Of a stretch of DNA of 64,000 bases, positions 10,835 to 22,669 are shown piece by piece. The stretch is from Euonymus europaeus. Lineage: Eukaryota > Streptophyta > Magnoliopsida > Celastrales > Celastraceae. Where the stretch lies: NCBI GenBank assembly GCA_963580455.1, contig OY756968.1, positions 5,617,544-5,681,543 of the forward strand, given 5' to 3'. The notes beneath the pieces are model-generated. The model did no database searches and was not told where the DNA came from. It saw nothing but the letters and a program-made list of their open reading frames with translations. Numbering within the stretch: position 1 is the first letter of the stretch; every line of letters starts with the position of its first letter. Position numbers and translations under genes: made by a program.

Positions 10835-13800
10835 CTACAATTTGAGTTTGCCAAACTCAATTTTCCGGACAGGATATGTGTATGCCTCATAATTTATTTG
10901 CTGCCCCATCGAGCTTATTTTTGTCAGAGTGGTGATAAGATCCACCTGCAAATGAACACCAATGAAATATTACTTACATCACACACAAAACATGTATCAA
11001 GAAGTTACTGAATCAAAGCTTACCTCATAATCCGTCTGAGAAACAGTCTCTCTACTACGCTGGTACTTCTGAACCCAAGGAGCAACAGCCGGATCAGTGG
11101 CTAATAAGGTCTCTGTTGCCGTCTGATCAGGACCCAAGAATGCAGACATAACAGCTAGCTGCACAACCAATATTACAGTATGAGAAGTGAGGGGAGTTTA
11201 ACATGAAGAGTTGGCTACCACTAGTCCACGAGCTCCTTGTTAACCATTGAACTCTGACATAGATAGAACTTGGTTGTTGCAATTTATAGTCGAGGACAAC
11301 TGAAACTCCCGTGCACAAGGACCCCTTTAGTAGGGGGCGGACTCGGAGAAAAGTAGGATATACGTAAATCTTGCCCCACATAATACGTGGAGAAGCTGTT
11401 TTCGGTCTGTTTTGAGGAGCACTGAAAGCTATGGAAATATATTTTCAAGCTCTAGGATTTGAACACAGCCCTTTCGCAACTTATTGGTTACAATGATACC
11501 TCCTCCGGTTCACGAGGTAGAATTCGCATGGTTAGAGTAATGAGAAACAACCTTTAGAGCGACAGTGGAAGTTAAAGTAACTCAAGAAACTACCTGTCGA
11601 GGACCAAAACCAACAGCTGAGAACTTGTCTTTCATTTCCTGGACACTTGCTTTCCCCCATTGAGGAATCCTTTCCTCTGGATCTGGCTCCTGGGTGTCTG
11701 CCCTTCCAAATCGCTGATCAAACAAGGCCCACTGTCGGCGATAAACTTTATGTCATCATTTATGGCTAACCGAATAAATTCTTTTAATGAAGTGGAAAAA
11801 CATGGCAATGATCTTGGTCCGTAGAAAAAATAACAATACAGGGATAAGCTCTAACATCATAACTAGCATCTTAAAAAAAAGAAACTCTTGGTCTAGTGGT
11901 AGACTGTTAAGACACTCCTTAGGATCTCGAAAAGGTTCCTCTTTGTCAGAAGACTCGAGGTGTTCCAACATTTCTTTCCTGAATTAGAAAGAATCATCAA
12001 GCCAATCACCAAGTTAATTGAGGCTTTCATTACTTCTGTGTTTATACATCAACCGAACTGATATTTTGCACTCTTCAACTCAATCCTTGGCTAGTATAGC
12101 GGGGAAAGACTCCTTATATGTACAATATCCTACTAAGTTATATTCTCACATTTAGTGATAGGCTAGCTTTGTGGACAGAAGATGTATGGGAAGCAGCAAA
12201 GAATTATCTACAGAAGGTGACCAAATTCAGGTAAGAAAAAAATCGAGACATTCTAGCTAGAGAGAGCGAATGATTCCCAGAATGAATGATCATGACCAAA
12301 CTTATAAATGAAAAATATTTTGAAACAAACCTGGCCATTTGAGCCATATGCAGTGTATAGCAAATTCCCTTTCTCTTCGTTCCCACCACATTTGCGAATG
12401 GCAGATGCTAGAAACGTAGCCTTAGTAGCGCTTTGAGCTACATATGAGAAGAAAAATCAAGTCAGATAGACTAGGCATGAACTAGGTTTTGCAGTTTCTC
12501 TCATACAAAACCCAAACCCCCATGTTCTGTTCATCTACATTTAGAACAAATCGTCATAGACAGCCCAAATGTGGCAGTAGATATACAACAAATATAACCT
12601 GCATATTGAATTAGATCTGAATAGGAAATGGGTCCACCCTTGGAATATGAATCTATCTCCTTCTTTGCTTCCTCCAACAAATTCATTGCGGGAGCGAGGC
12701 CCTTATTTTCAGGTCTGTTCATCTCCGACCTTCAAGCAATAGCAATGATGGAAGGAAAAAAATGGAGGTTTAATGATTAAGAATTAAAATAAATGCAAAA
12801 GAAGACAGAAGAAAAATTAAAGAAGCAGACTTTATATGATATAATTCCAACCTTTTCCAATCTATAAATCATGCAACAAAAAGCGGTGGATTCCCATAAG
12901 CTAAAGGTAACTACTAACTACGCATTGGAGAGACTAAACCATTCCAATTTCCAAGCCAGTATATGATTGAACAGATAGAGCATATTGGACAATCGATACC
13001 ATCCCTTTGTGCCAATAAATTACCCACATCCATTTTCCTTTGCATCACAGGATCCGAAAGTAGGTAAAGCCTCAAATTTCATGCTCTACTAAAGAATAAG
13101 TATTCATACATTAGATAATTATAATCTACAAGCAGCAAGTACCTAAATCGTATGGATCCATTTGGGCCACCAGATTTTGTATCCTACAAATTTAATCACA
13201 AAGATCAGTGTATCCAATTGCCTTTTGTTTGCCACCAAAAGGGGGGAGACTTCTAAAAAATTATGTAACAATGGCAAAAGGTCTAGTCTGACCTTGTCAT
13301 AAGTCATAGCATCGTTCAATGCCAGTGTCAGTATTGATGGGATTATATCTGGGTTTCCCTGAAATTAGAACAGATTCAAAGATGAAAACAATAAATTTCC
13401 AGATATAGATTCATATCGATCTACTACAACACTACATTTTCTGGCATAACACGATAACTCAAAGAACCAAGAAGTCACAAATTGAGATTTACCTTTAAAG
13501 CTGTATAAATGGTCTGCTTAATACTTGCTGCAAAAAAGATGTATGATAAGGAAAGGTTAGTATAATCCTGCTGGTTTTACTCCTGCGAAGTTAGTTCCTC
13601 AACAACTTACAAAGAAATTCAGAGCGCTGTTTTCGTTGAATCAAATCAGCAGCACTAGCCATATCAACGAACGAACCCGAGCTTGCTATCAATCCCTAAT
13701 AGAAAAGATTACAACCGGGAGGCAAATGAGAAGTTCTCTTCGAAAATTTAGTCAAATTATAACTCGTAAAAGAAAATACAAGTAGAAACATTATGGCCCT

Positions 13801-14114
13801 TACCATGCCAATCGTAGCTCCAAAGCTTGTGAGAACATCTCTTCTGTGTAAACCATCCTCACCAGTAAAATCGGTTTCAGTTTTATGACAGCGAATACCA
13901 TACTGTAAATTCACACCCAAGAAAATTAAAGAATAACCATTAATGAAGCTCAGTTAAAGCTGCATATGCACCGACCATTTTCTTACTTTGTGATTCACTG
14001 GCAACAATGAAGGCACGCACTTACCCCGTAAGTGGCATATCTTTGTGCAGAAACAGATGGGACTGGAACAACAGGAACAGTAGAAGGGACGGTGGAGAGG
14101 AAGGAAATGCCCAT
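10835..14114 (-). CDS. TL29: Thylakoid lumenal 29 kDa protein (APX4-like)
   Basis: Ascorbate-peroxidase-like protein of the thylakoid lumen. Eleven exons in transcript order: 14114-14025, 13902-13804, 13695-13611, 13527-13493, 13358-13293, 13183-13143, 12729-12599, 12437-12331, 11731-11594, 11158-11024, 10945-10835. All phases close and the product is about 345 residues, the family's usual length. The N-terminus is a chloroplast transit region. RR at residues 50-51, then a hydrophobic segment and ASA at 76-78, is a twin-arginine lumen-targeting signal. Family blocks include GGPISYSDLIQ, FGRADTQEPDPEER and MSAFLGPDQTATETLLATDP. TL29 descends from class I peroxidases, but the active-site and proximal His blocks are not recognisable here, in line with reports that TL29 does not work as a haem peroxidase. 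It is reported near photosystem II; its role is unsettled. SINE-like insertions sit in its introns. Confidence 0.95.
11283..11530 (-). mobile_element. Au-like SINE in TL29 intron
   Basis: Read on the minus strand: a B-box-like GTTCAAATCC (plus 11455-11464), then CTTCTCCACGTATTATGTGG, GGGCAAGATTTACGTATATC and CCTTGTGCACGGGAG. This order (B box, 'CTCTCCACA..TGTGGGG', 'GTAAG..GCGTACATCCTACC', 'GTGCACTGGG') is the body of the widespread plant Au-type SINE. The family is recalled, not searched. The ends are approximate. It lies wholly inside the intron 11159-11593 and in the same direction as TL29. Confidence 0.65.
11878..11975 (+). mobile_element. Possible tRNA-derived SINE head in TL29 intron
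   Basis: GGTCTAGTGGTAGAC resembles a pol III A box, and GAAAAGGTTCCTC downstream is a weak B-box candidate. No clear SINE tail is visible. It lies in the intron 11732-12330. This call rests on the A-box match alone and is tentative. Confidence 0.35.
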
Positions 14115-14228
14115 TGCTTCTTTTGAGAAGGCAGGGTTGTAAATGTGTCGTACTCCATTTGTGTTCGTGATTGTCCTTTTATCCTATCTTTGATCCACGT
14201 TGGCAATCGGAGATATTTTGATTATTTT
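14098..14228 (-). repeat. TL29: TL29 start and promoter segment, proximal copy
   Basis: This block holds the first bases of TL29 exon 1 with the ATG at 14114-14112, the 5' leader, and upstream GATA-rich DNA (ATCCTATCTTTGATCC). It is repeated at 14233-15028, split in two by later insertions. The proximal copy has CCACGTTGG at 14195-14203, where the distal copy has a perfect G-box CCACGTGG. Confidence 0.8.
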
Positions 14229-14349
14229 TTTTGAGGAGAGGAAATGCTCATTGCTTCTTTTGAGACAGCAGTTCTGTAACAAGGAATGAAAATTTGTATT
14301 TTTGTTGATGTCTTGTATTAAAAATCAATATATATTTTGTTGATCTAAT

Positions 14350-14560
14350 TGAATATCTGTTGGCTTAATTGGTGATCACCTTATATAGTGATTGGAAGAT
14401 CAATGTTTCGAGAATTCTTGGCAACAATTTACTCCTTGAGAGTATAGATGAGTTGGGCTGTCTGAGCCATAGTCCAGGGAAGTAACTAGCTGCGGCGCTG
14501 TGTCGGGTCCTGTACCAGTGGCTAATGGGCAGTGTCGAGTAGGAAAACTCTTAAAAAAGA
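14350..14560 (+). mobile_element. Possible tRNA-derived SINE
   Basis: TTGGCTTAATTGGTGATCAC looks like a pol III A box, and GTTTCGAGAATTC about 35 bp later resembles a B box. The rest to about 14560 has no coding signal. It forms part of the insertion that splits the duplicated TL29 promoter. Family and ends are uncertain. Confidence 0.4.
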
Positions 14561-14589
14561 TAGTTTTTCTGTGACGATCCTGCCTCATA

Positions 14590-14705
14590 GGCACACAGGC
14601 GTCTCACATTCAGGTTTCATAGGCCCATCCCTAACTCATCACCTCTCACAAGGTAGGTTGTTGTCAAGGGTATTCGAACCCTTGGTATGGTGATTGAAAG
14701 GTCAT
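14590..14705 (-). mobile_element. tRNA-derived SINE fragment
   Basis: On the minus strand the sequence contains AAGGGTTCGAATACCCTTGA (plus 14667-14686). Its core GGTTCGAATACC closely matches a pol III B box, and it is followed by a body ending near GAGACGCCTGTGTG. It lies next to the other SINE-like piece between the two TL29 promoter copies. Confidence 0.5.
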
Positions 14706-15028
14706 AAAAAATGGATATTGATTTTAGTGTAATTTTTTCGAGACAACATAAAAATAAACAATATCATTGGCCTTACTAATATAGACAATGAATAATTTAA
14801 AAATTTATATTTTATATTTTATTGATGTGACTGTACTTAGAGACGTGTTTAATATATAAATAAATATATAAGTTGACATTTTATATATAGGGATGACACA
14901 TAATTTTGATTTTAATGGAAAAGAGATAGTTCCATTGTTGCGGTTACCGTGGGTGTGTGTACTCCATTTGTGTTCTTGATTGTCATTTTATCCTATCTTT
15001 GATCCACGTGGCAATCGGAGATATTTTG

Positions 15029-15735
15029 CTTTTTTTTTAAGCTGAGATGTTTTGATTCTGGGAGAACAAAGGAAGGTATGAACTGCCCCGATGTGATGAC
15101 TATAAGATTGGGCCCCCAAGAAACCCATCGTAATGGGCCAAAAAAAACACACTAGCCATTAATCGGTTCCCCGTCCACAAGATGTCAAGATCTGCATTGA
15201 GCAATGCCGTGAAATGCAAGACATTTCTACGAATTTCACCGAGGGGGAACACTGAATACCTAGAAAATAGAAAAAACGTAAAGAAGAATGAAGCTTTAGG
15301 AAATGAAAGTATTTCACTTGGGCTTACAATAAGCATGGATAATATATACAAAATAGAGAATACTGTTATTACAAGCAGCAGTAATACATTTAGCATCCCC
15401 AACGAATCCCTTATCCCAATCTTCCTCCCTCTTATCCAATTTTCAAACTAATCTAATTTCTAAGAACATTGCAAAGCTTTCATCTTGAAAGAATATAAGG
15501 CCCAGTAAATCCCGCGATCCTGCTCCTCCCCCTTCATGCATTGATCTTTTGATGAACATCATTATCTATTGCCATGCTATATAGACTCTGGGATGATATA
15601 CACTTTCAATCCATATCCACGACAATGGCACTGCCAGCTAGTGAACCTTCAAAGTAGAATTCGACAACTCAGATGCACGACCATCCTGCAGGCATAGGAT
15701 CTTTTCTGAAGAGGGTTGTTACTGCAGCATTTGAC
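15029..15735. other. Intergenic, 3' side of the O-fucosyltransferase-like gene
   Basis: This separates the outer TL29 promoter copy from the stop codon of the next gene and should include that gene's 3'UTR. No exon with family similarity was found. The open frames at 15100-15451 lie opposite each other and have no recognisable content. Confidence 0.5.
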
Positions 15736-18700
15736 CTACTTGATGGTAATGGAGGTATTCAGAATGGGTGATTCTCTGTGACATAAACAATCTGGATAAG
15801 GGTTTACATAAAAGGCTTCTTCCGAACGAAATCTATACGTGCCCTTTGTGCCCGGAATGGGTCCCTTTCTTTTGTGTGGGGATCCTTGCCTGTCAAACAA
15901 CAAAATATATATTTTTTTTAAAGGAACTTAATTTAGTGAAAATTTTCAGTTAACTGTCACATAAAAAAATAAAACAGATAGCTCCATGGCATAATCTCGT
16001 CACATTCCATGCATAGAACAGGCACATCAGCCTTAACAAGAGATTTTCAATCTCAAGCAAATCACTGGTACTCCCAGGACTACCCATTGGAAAAGCGCCT
16101 GGTGGCAGCATCTAGCCAGCGCTCCAGTGAAGTGAAATATATGGATCAAGTTTTCCAACATAGCAGGTACAAGGAGTGGAGGGAGACCCAGCCTCTACAA
16201 GCTAACACTAAGAATACCACAAAAAATCCAACATATACAGAAACCAAAATTACTAAATTATTTTCAGGGAAGATTCACCACAAGATAAGTATATGCATGG
16301 CATATTCATGATGTATCACCTATATATATCATTCAATGAGTTGATCATGGAACAAAACAATTTTCTAGTAAGAAGCACATTGGCCACCGACGTATACCAG
16401 TCAAAATCCAATAGACATCATCGTCGATAGGCAGAAGTATCATCTAACTAAGTACATTGATGGCAATCCATACCTTGTTTTGTGGAAGGAAATGACCTTG
16501 TTTGACAAAATTTTGCCTTCCTTCAAAGTCCCCATCTCAACTTTATCAAAAAGACGAGCAAGAACTTTCCTGTGAGAGAAGGAAAGAGATGAGTACCCTT
16601 GCTTCACCATACAGCAGTTTGTGAAATACAAATGTGTAAGTGTCAATTAAATTGGGTTGTCTACCAAACCTGTCCGGAGAAATTGTTTTCCTATGCCCCA
16701 GATACCGACGATGGCCTTCAACTAACCTTGCCATGTTCCCATCATAAGTTGGAATAAAAATGTCACTCTTAACTGACACAATATAGTCAAGTGCAGCCAT
16801 TTGAGTCGCATGGTTGATAAATGGTTCTAGCTCCTCAACAGATGTCAATTTTTCCTACAAAATAGCAATGGGAGATGCAAATTAACATGTCAACCATCTT
16901 GAAACAATGAAACACTATTTATATCCTTCTGATTTAGCAGTCGTTACCCCACTCCCAAGTTTACTATGTGAAAATGAAAATATAAGGACTTTCAGTCTCC
17001 ATTCTCATTCATTTCACCCGTGATTGCAATTTGGGAGCATGTGCTAGGCCAAGAGGAGCCTGGCAGCAAGTTAGGGGTGTTTCGTTTGTTGACCGTAGCC
17101 AACAGCACAATCTTGTTAGAAACTTAGCCAGCAGCATATAAGAAGTTAAGAACAGAATCAACACCTTGCTCATTAACAACGGATAGCGAGATCGCAGTTC
17201 TGCCATTCTAGAATCTCCCCCATATATCTCTCCAGAAGCAATGTATATAGGGGTGCTTGATGGGTAGCCAAGAGCTTTTAGAAATATCCCAACCTCCTTC
17301 GGAATGAGAGGGCAATGGCCTTTATATCTTTGTTGACTAGAATCTATGTCCTTGTCTCTCCAGTGACCAGTCTTTTCTCTACAAGTTCAAAGGAAAGTTA
17401 CTTTTTGTAAACAAAAAAGAACTAACAAGAATTCCCGGGCATCAAGCAGAGGTGACAAAAGCATGCCACTGAAAAAAGTAACATCAATTACATTAATAAA
17501 AATCACCCCGTAGAATTATGAAGGGGAAAAGGAGAAAGAGACCTCATACCTGATAATTTTCAACTCCTCTGCTTCAGCAGGAGACAAGCCATAAGTGCAT
17601 CCACTAAAGGCAAGCATGTCTTTCTCATATCGCAAATGCATTGAAATGTAAGGACCATAAGACCTCATCCGATCCACCAACAACTACCACATCAATGTAA
17701 CAATAATTTCACTGATCATTATAGCATGCAGCAAAAGGAAAAAATAATAATAATCAAGTATGTCATATACCTTTCCCATTGCTTCAATGTGTGGGGCAAA
17801 ACGAAGTGCTTCATAACAAGCTCGGCAACGCAGCTTCTGAATATCTGGAGGAAGATTATTATTTGCAAGGCGAGAATCCGACTTTGCGGCTCGAATAATC
17901 TGTGAAAAGTCTAAATGAGATTATCACATCGTGCCATCTATATGAACCAAAAGCATGATCAAGACTGAGGCACCACTAGACAGACCTCATACTCTTCCCA
18001 CAACGTAGCTATGTCACCCTCATAATAATCCAGACCAGACCAGCTTTTAAATTCCACATTTTCCATGGGAGCACTAGCCAGATCCTCAGGAAGCTTTTTG
18101 ACAATTTTTATATCATTAGCCAGAGTATTAATGAAATGATCCACGTTAAAAACATCTGAAAAGTTACTGCAAATCAAACAAGAATATTTAACTATTTATC
18201 AATCATGAATTTGCAAAGGCATAGGACGAGCTTTATCATGATTTTGGAAACACACAGCACCTAGAGTCTCTCCAAAATGACTGTTTATCAAGTTCTGGAA
18301 CTACAAGAGTGGCATTTATGATGCGAGCTATCGCAACCATGTCACATATCTGCAATTGAAGGAGTCCTAAACTTCAGCTACACGAGAAAAGTATTATAGT
18401 GCAATTTAAAAGGGAGTGTGGAACTGTGGATGGAACAGATGCAGAATTGATGCAGTACAATCTGCACAGAAAATGTAAATGAAACATACCCCAGCACGCA
18501 TTTGGTTGAGCCCCCCATTTGCATGAACTAATAGGTAGCCTCTTGAGTCCACTGGGGCTGAATAAACAAATGCAAACAGAAAGTCAGTCCAAAAGAATCT
18601 CAATGAGTAAAAAAATAATGTTCCATGGAAAATTCCCTACCAGAGTAATTTGGACTAGGCTCTACGCATGGCAAAATATTGTGATTTGCCGAAGACTTCC

Positions 18701-19606
18701 ACAACTTGTCAACTTTTGAAATCCCAGGTTCACCATTCAACTGTCAAGTCCAACGGAGTGAAAACGTGAAAGATGCATGGCGGCTTTGTATTGAATAAGC
18801 ACCTATATCCATCTATTAGACTCAAGACTCAACCAATGAAATGAAACTTCGAGGATCATGTTCTCCAACGTGAAAATGCATAACTATGAAACCAAAAATG
18901 TTGACTGGCAAATGAAATTTTAGCATCATGATGTCTGATATGATAAAAACTTCGTACAGAGACAGAGTACAAGTAAATTAAAAAAAGTGCAAACCTAAAG
19001 TCAAAATGAAAAACACGATTACTATAATCACTCTTTCCCTCTTTTAAGAACGAACAAACAAAAGTCAAATGTTCAGTAAATTCATTAAAACAGCAATGGC
19101 AGAAGCACAAGACCTTGTGAGGATGAAGTGGTCCTCCCATCAAATGGGGTGGAACATACTCTGTTGTCCAGCTTTGCTCACTGTTTCTCTTCTGGTACTA
19201 CAAAATTCATGGAAATATGAAGAAAAAATGAAGAAGCGTAAGAATGATTAGATCATCATACAATCCCTCTTCACAACCACAGCACACTAAAAGCAATCTT
19301 ACTAGTAAATACAATGTTTCAATCCATCAAATCATCAACACTGCCCATGAAAACAAGTTTTGTGAAACTAATTAACCGACATTGCCAATTCAAAAACAAA
19401 AAATCTAAAAAAACAAAACAAAAGGAGCAATGGATCGTTACTTGCGTGATACTGCGTTTAGGGAGCCTGAAAGGATCAGAAAACTTGGGGACTCTCGCTG
19501 AAGGGAATACATGTACAGACAGAACGCCCACCAGAGCAATTGTGCACAGGGCGGACATTAGCAGCTTCCGCAGGATCACTTCTGCTCCCCTTCCGCGCCT
19601 CTGCAT
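15736..19606 (-). CDS. O-fucosyltransferase family protein
   Basis: Type II membrane glycosyltransferase of the plant-expanded GT65/GT106-like (DUF246) group, expected in the Golgi. Twelve exons in transcript order: 19606-19442, 19197-19114, 18740-18641, 18557-18490, 18349-18261, 18166-17986, 17899-17771, 17683-17550, 17378-17165, 16854-16670, 16569-16474, 15889-15736. All phases close; about 532 residues. [10 protein letters not shown] is followed by one membrane anchor at about residues 11-34. Then come [11 protein letters not shown], the signature [10 protein letters not shown] (128-137), [46 protein letters not shown] and [20 protein letters not shown]. The last is the C-terminal donor-binding block of the family. 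The C-terminus NPYPDCLC is typical, followed by a short extra tail. Many members of this group have no proven acceptor, and some act on pectin or other wall glycans, so the substrate is not assigned. Confidence 0.93.
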
Positions 19607-22600
19607 CGCGTCACTTTCACTATCACTATCACTCCCTCTTTCACAGGCTCAAAAAAACCTCAACCGTCACCGAACCATTTACAAGCCAAAGGCGATCAAA
19701 CTCTTATTCAATACGAAATCGTCTGAAAGTATCTCCATCTGCTTGAGGACTGAAGATATGCCCTGTTTATCAGACGTTGCTTTGGTTGTTTTAGGGGGTT
19801 TATTTTTGTTATTTGTTCGCGCACGACAAGGATTTATATACTAAGCAGAGATGAAGGGAGAGATGAGGGGAGGGAGAGGGTTCTAACTTCCATTGTAATT
19901 AAATTTTAAAATACCGGATTAAGATTCTAGGTTAAATTTTGGTCCCCTAATTTCCATATTTTAGCCCAAGAAGTTTTCAAATTCACAAAACAGCCTCATA
20001 ACTTTTTATTATTTTTCAAGGTTGTATTTATGTCAGCAAAATTAAACACCAAATTTGTGCTGATAAAATAAATAATAAAAAAAGGCCATTGTCTATTAAA
20101 TTAAGCATGTTTATGATAAATTTTTAGGTAAAGTTACTGTGCGTTGTTGTTGGACATAGTAATTATGACCATAAAGTAGTGGAGTTAATTATACCATTCT
20201 TGAAGTAATGCAAATCCAAGAAAACAATGGAGAATCTTGAAGGCATTTCCTTCCACCACTAGTTTTTCCCTCGTTTTTAGGGAATATTAGGGGGAAAAAT
20301 TGATTATTAGAAGCAGATTTTGTAAACTAAACCTGGCGGTTCGGACATTTGGACAAGACAATGCCCAATTAGTAAACTTGATGTAGTATACCTGGGCCAC
20401 CTGGATCACAGGATCGAACTCTGCAGTGTCGGTGATTGAGAGGGAACATGTACAAAATTTCAAAGTGAATAGTGCTGATTATGTACACACTTGAAGCAAG
20501 TTCAATCAGTTGGACACACTTATTTTGTAGGGCATAAGAGAGATTTACGATATTTTTTTAATCTCATAGGTTTATACATTTTTTCATTTTATGCTTTAAT
20601 ATTGATACAACACATGTACAACTTAATACCTCTACTATACTTTAAATATCTCTAGTAATAATTTGACAATTTATGCGCTGTCATAACTTCGATTATGCCA
20701 AATATTAATAGCTTATTTGACAACTTATATTTTAGCTATTAATTTTACAATTTATATATTATTATAACTTCTCTACCAAACACAAGCTTTTAGTTTAATC
20801 GAAGCTTGACCCTCCACTTTGTAAAAAGTCTCACATCGAAAGATGCGGTATATTTCAAGCACTTAATAAATGCTAGCTCACCTCTTACTATCTATAAGGT
20901 CTGTTTCCTTGTGTAGTGAGTTGGGTATAGCCCACTTGCTACACTTGAGGAGGAATAAAATCGTGCAGGCTTATTATATCTATATAAACCGGACAACTCA
21001 TATATGAATCCGATGTATCTAGTGAACCGGATAACCTAAAGGGAACAATATTATTGATGTGGGGTGGTGTGAAAATTATAACACACTTTGTGAAATATTG
21101 ACACCGTACTCTCGTTTGTCCCTTACATTATTTTCCTAAAGGAAAAGTGAAATCTCTGTCTGAAATGGATTGTTTTGCACAAATTATTGAAAGATGACAA
21201 GAATTGATGAACCATTTTGGGTTTTTCTCGTGACACTATTCATGTTTTGTAACCTTTTTTCCCCTGACCAGTACAAGCAAGACAAAAACATAAAGGGGCC
21301 TTATCGCAAGATGCTGTCATGCCTATGTCGTCAACCATGGACAATGAATTAATATTAGTAAAAGAAGGAGCTAAAATTTAAAATTCATGAATTGAGGGTT
21401 GACATGGCGTTATTTCTCAAGCAGAGCTAGCAGGGACAATTAGTGGGGGTCCTCGAGATCTGCTTCGATTGTCACAAGAAGGTGTTAATTTGTCTGAGCC
21501 ATTAATTGGTGGATCGAGGAACGGTCAAGTGTTAAACAAAAACATTGGATCCAAACCGTTTACTATTTTAATGCACTAAATTTGTTTACAAAAATTACAA
21601 TCTTATGATGAATTCAATTGTATGTTTTTTTTTCAAACAAATAAAATAAATTTATTGCAATATAAAATCAAATGTTTTTAAATGATATCTGACAGTCCAA
21701 ATTGTCATGTATTTTTCATAATAAGTTTGATTTTTTGATTGATCATAGTAAAAACTACACATCTATAAATTTTTCAATTTTTTTAAAAACTCAGTAGATC
21801 GGAATAGTGCAACAGTTGGGTCGGTATTTTTCTAAACTACCCCAATTCTAATTCCAATTCTAATTGGGTTACTGTTTTTAGCCCTAGATATTTTCTAAGT
21901 CATGGTTCATGACCACTTTTGACGTGTTGTCCAGGTAAGGCATCAACATCTTATAAAGAAGCTACGTGGCTTATTTTGCGTGGTTGATTAATAATTCCCC
22001 AAGTGGGGTCCTCTCTCCTTTACATTGTTCCCTTCCACGAGCTCACATTCTTTCAAAAGAAACTACGCCATCAAAAAAACAAAAAATAATTACCCTACCT
22101 TAAAGACAAGAACAACATCAGTACATCACATTCACAAGGAGAGAGATTTGCAGTGCTAAATACCACAATGAAATCCTGTGCTAAAGTAAGCACCAATAAT
22201 CAATCTGGGCAGCGTGTGATCATCAGTACAGTACTCATGATGTCAAAAAGCATTCGAGCTCAATGCCAAACTAGCTAAATTATACCGTTGTAATAAGAGA
22301 GTCTCGATCAGTTGTAATTTTAGTAGGACGCGGCTCCTCTTGATCTCTGAACGAATTCTTCTGAAGTGTAATCTTACATGGATATTCCTCTTTTAACAGG
22401 AGTTGGACTCCTTGGAATTAGTCTCCCATTTGGTTATGCGCATATTATCAAGATGCTTCTTTTGATTAGCGGCCCAAGTGCCTCCTCGGTTCCTTATCGA
22501 GAAGCTCTCTCGAGTAGTTACCGATACATCCACCACAATTCGGTTCTTCTATACTGATGACTCCAAGATCACGTGTCACGTTCTGATTGATAGGATTAAT

Positions 22601-22646
22601 TTGATTTTATCAAGTACGGATAATGGTTATTGTACATAACTACAAA

Positions 22647-22669
22647 TATATATATATATATATATATAG
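22647..22669. repeat. (TA)n microsatellite
   Basis: An uninterrupted AT dinucleotide run of about 22 bp in intergenic DNA, likely polymorphic in length. Confidence 0.9.

Larger units (their letters stand above)
14233..15028 (-). repeat. Second copy of TL29 start and promoter, split by insertions
   Basis: 14233-14280 repeats the start-codon region (GAAATGCTCATTGCTTCTTT against GAAATGCCCATTGCTTCTTT at the real start). 14958-15028 repeats the upstream part (TACTCCATTTGTGTTC, TTTTATCCTATCTTTGATCC, GCAATCGGAGATATTTTG). About 680 bp of SINE-like DNA lies between. The distal half keeps the G-box CCACGTGG at 15004-15011. The likeliest history is a tandem duplication of the gene's 5' end followed by insertions into the outer copy. 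Confidence 0.75.
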
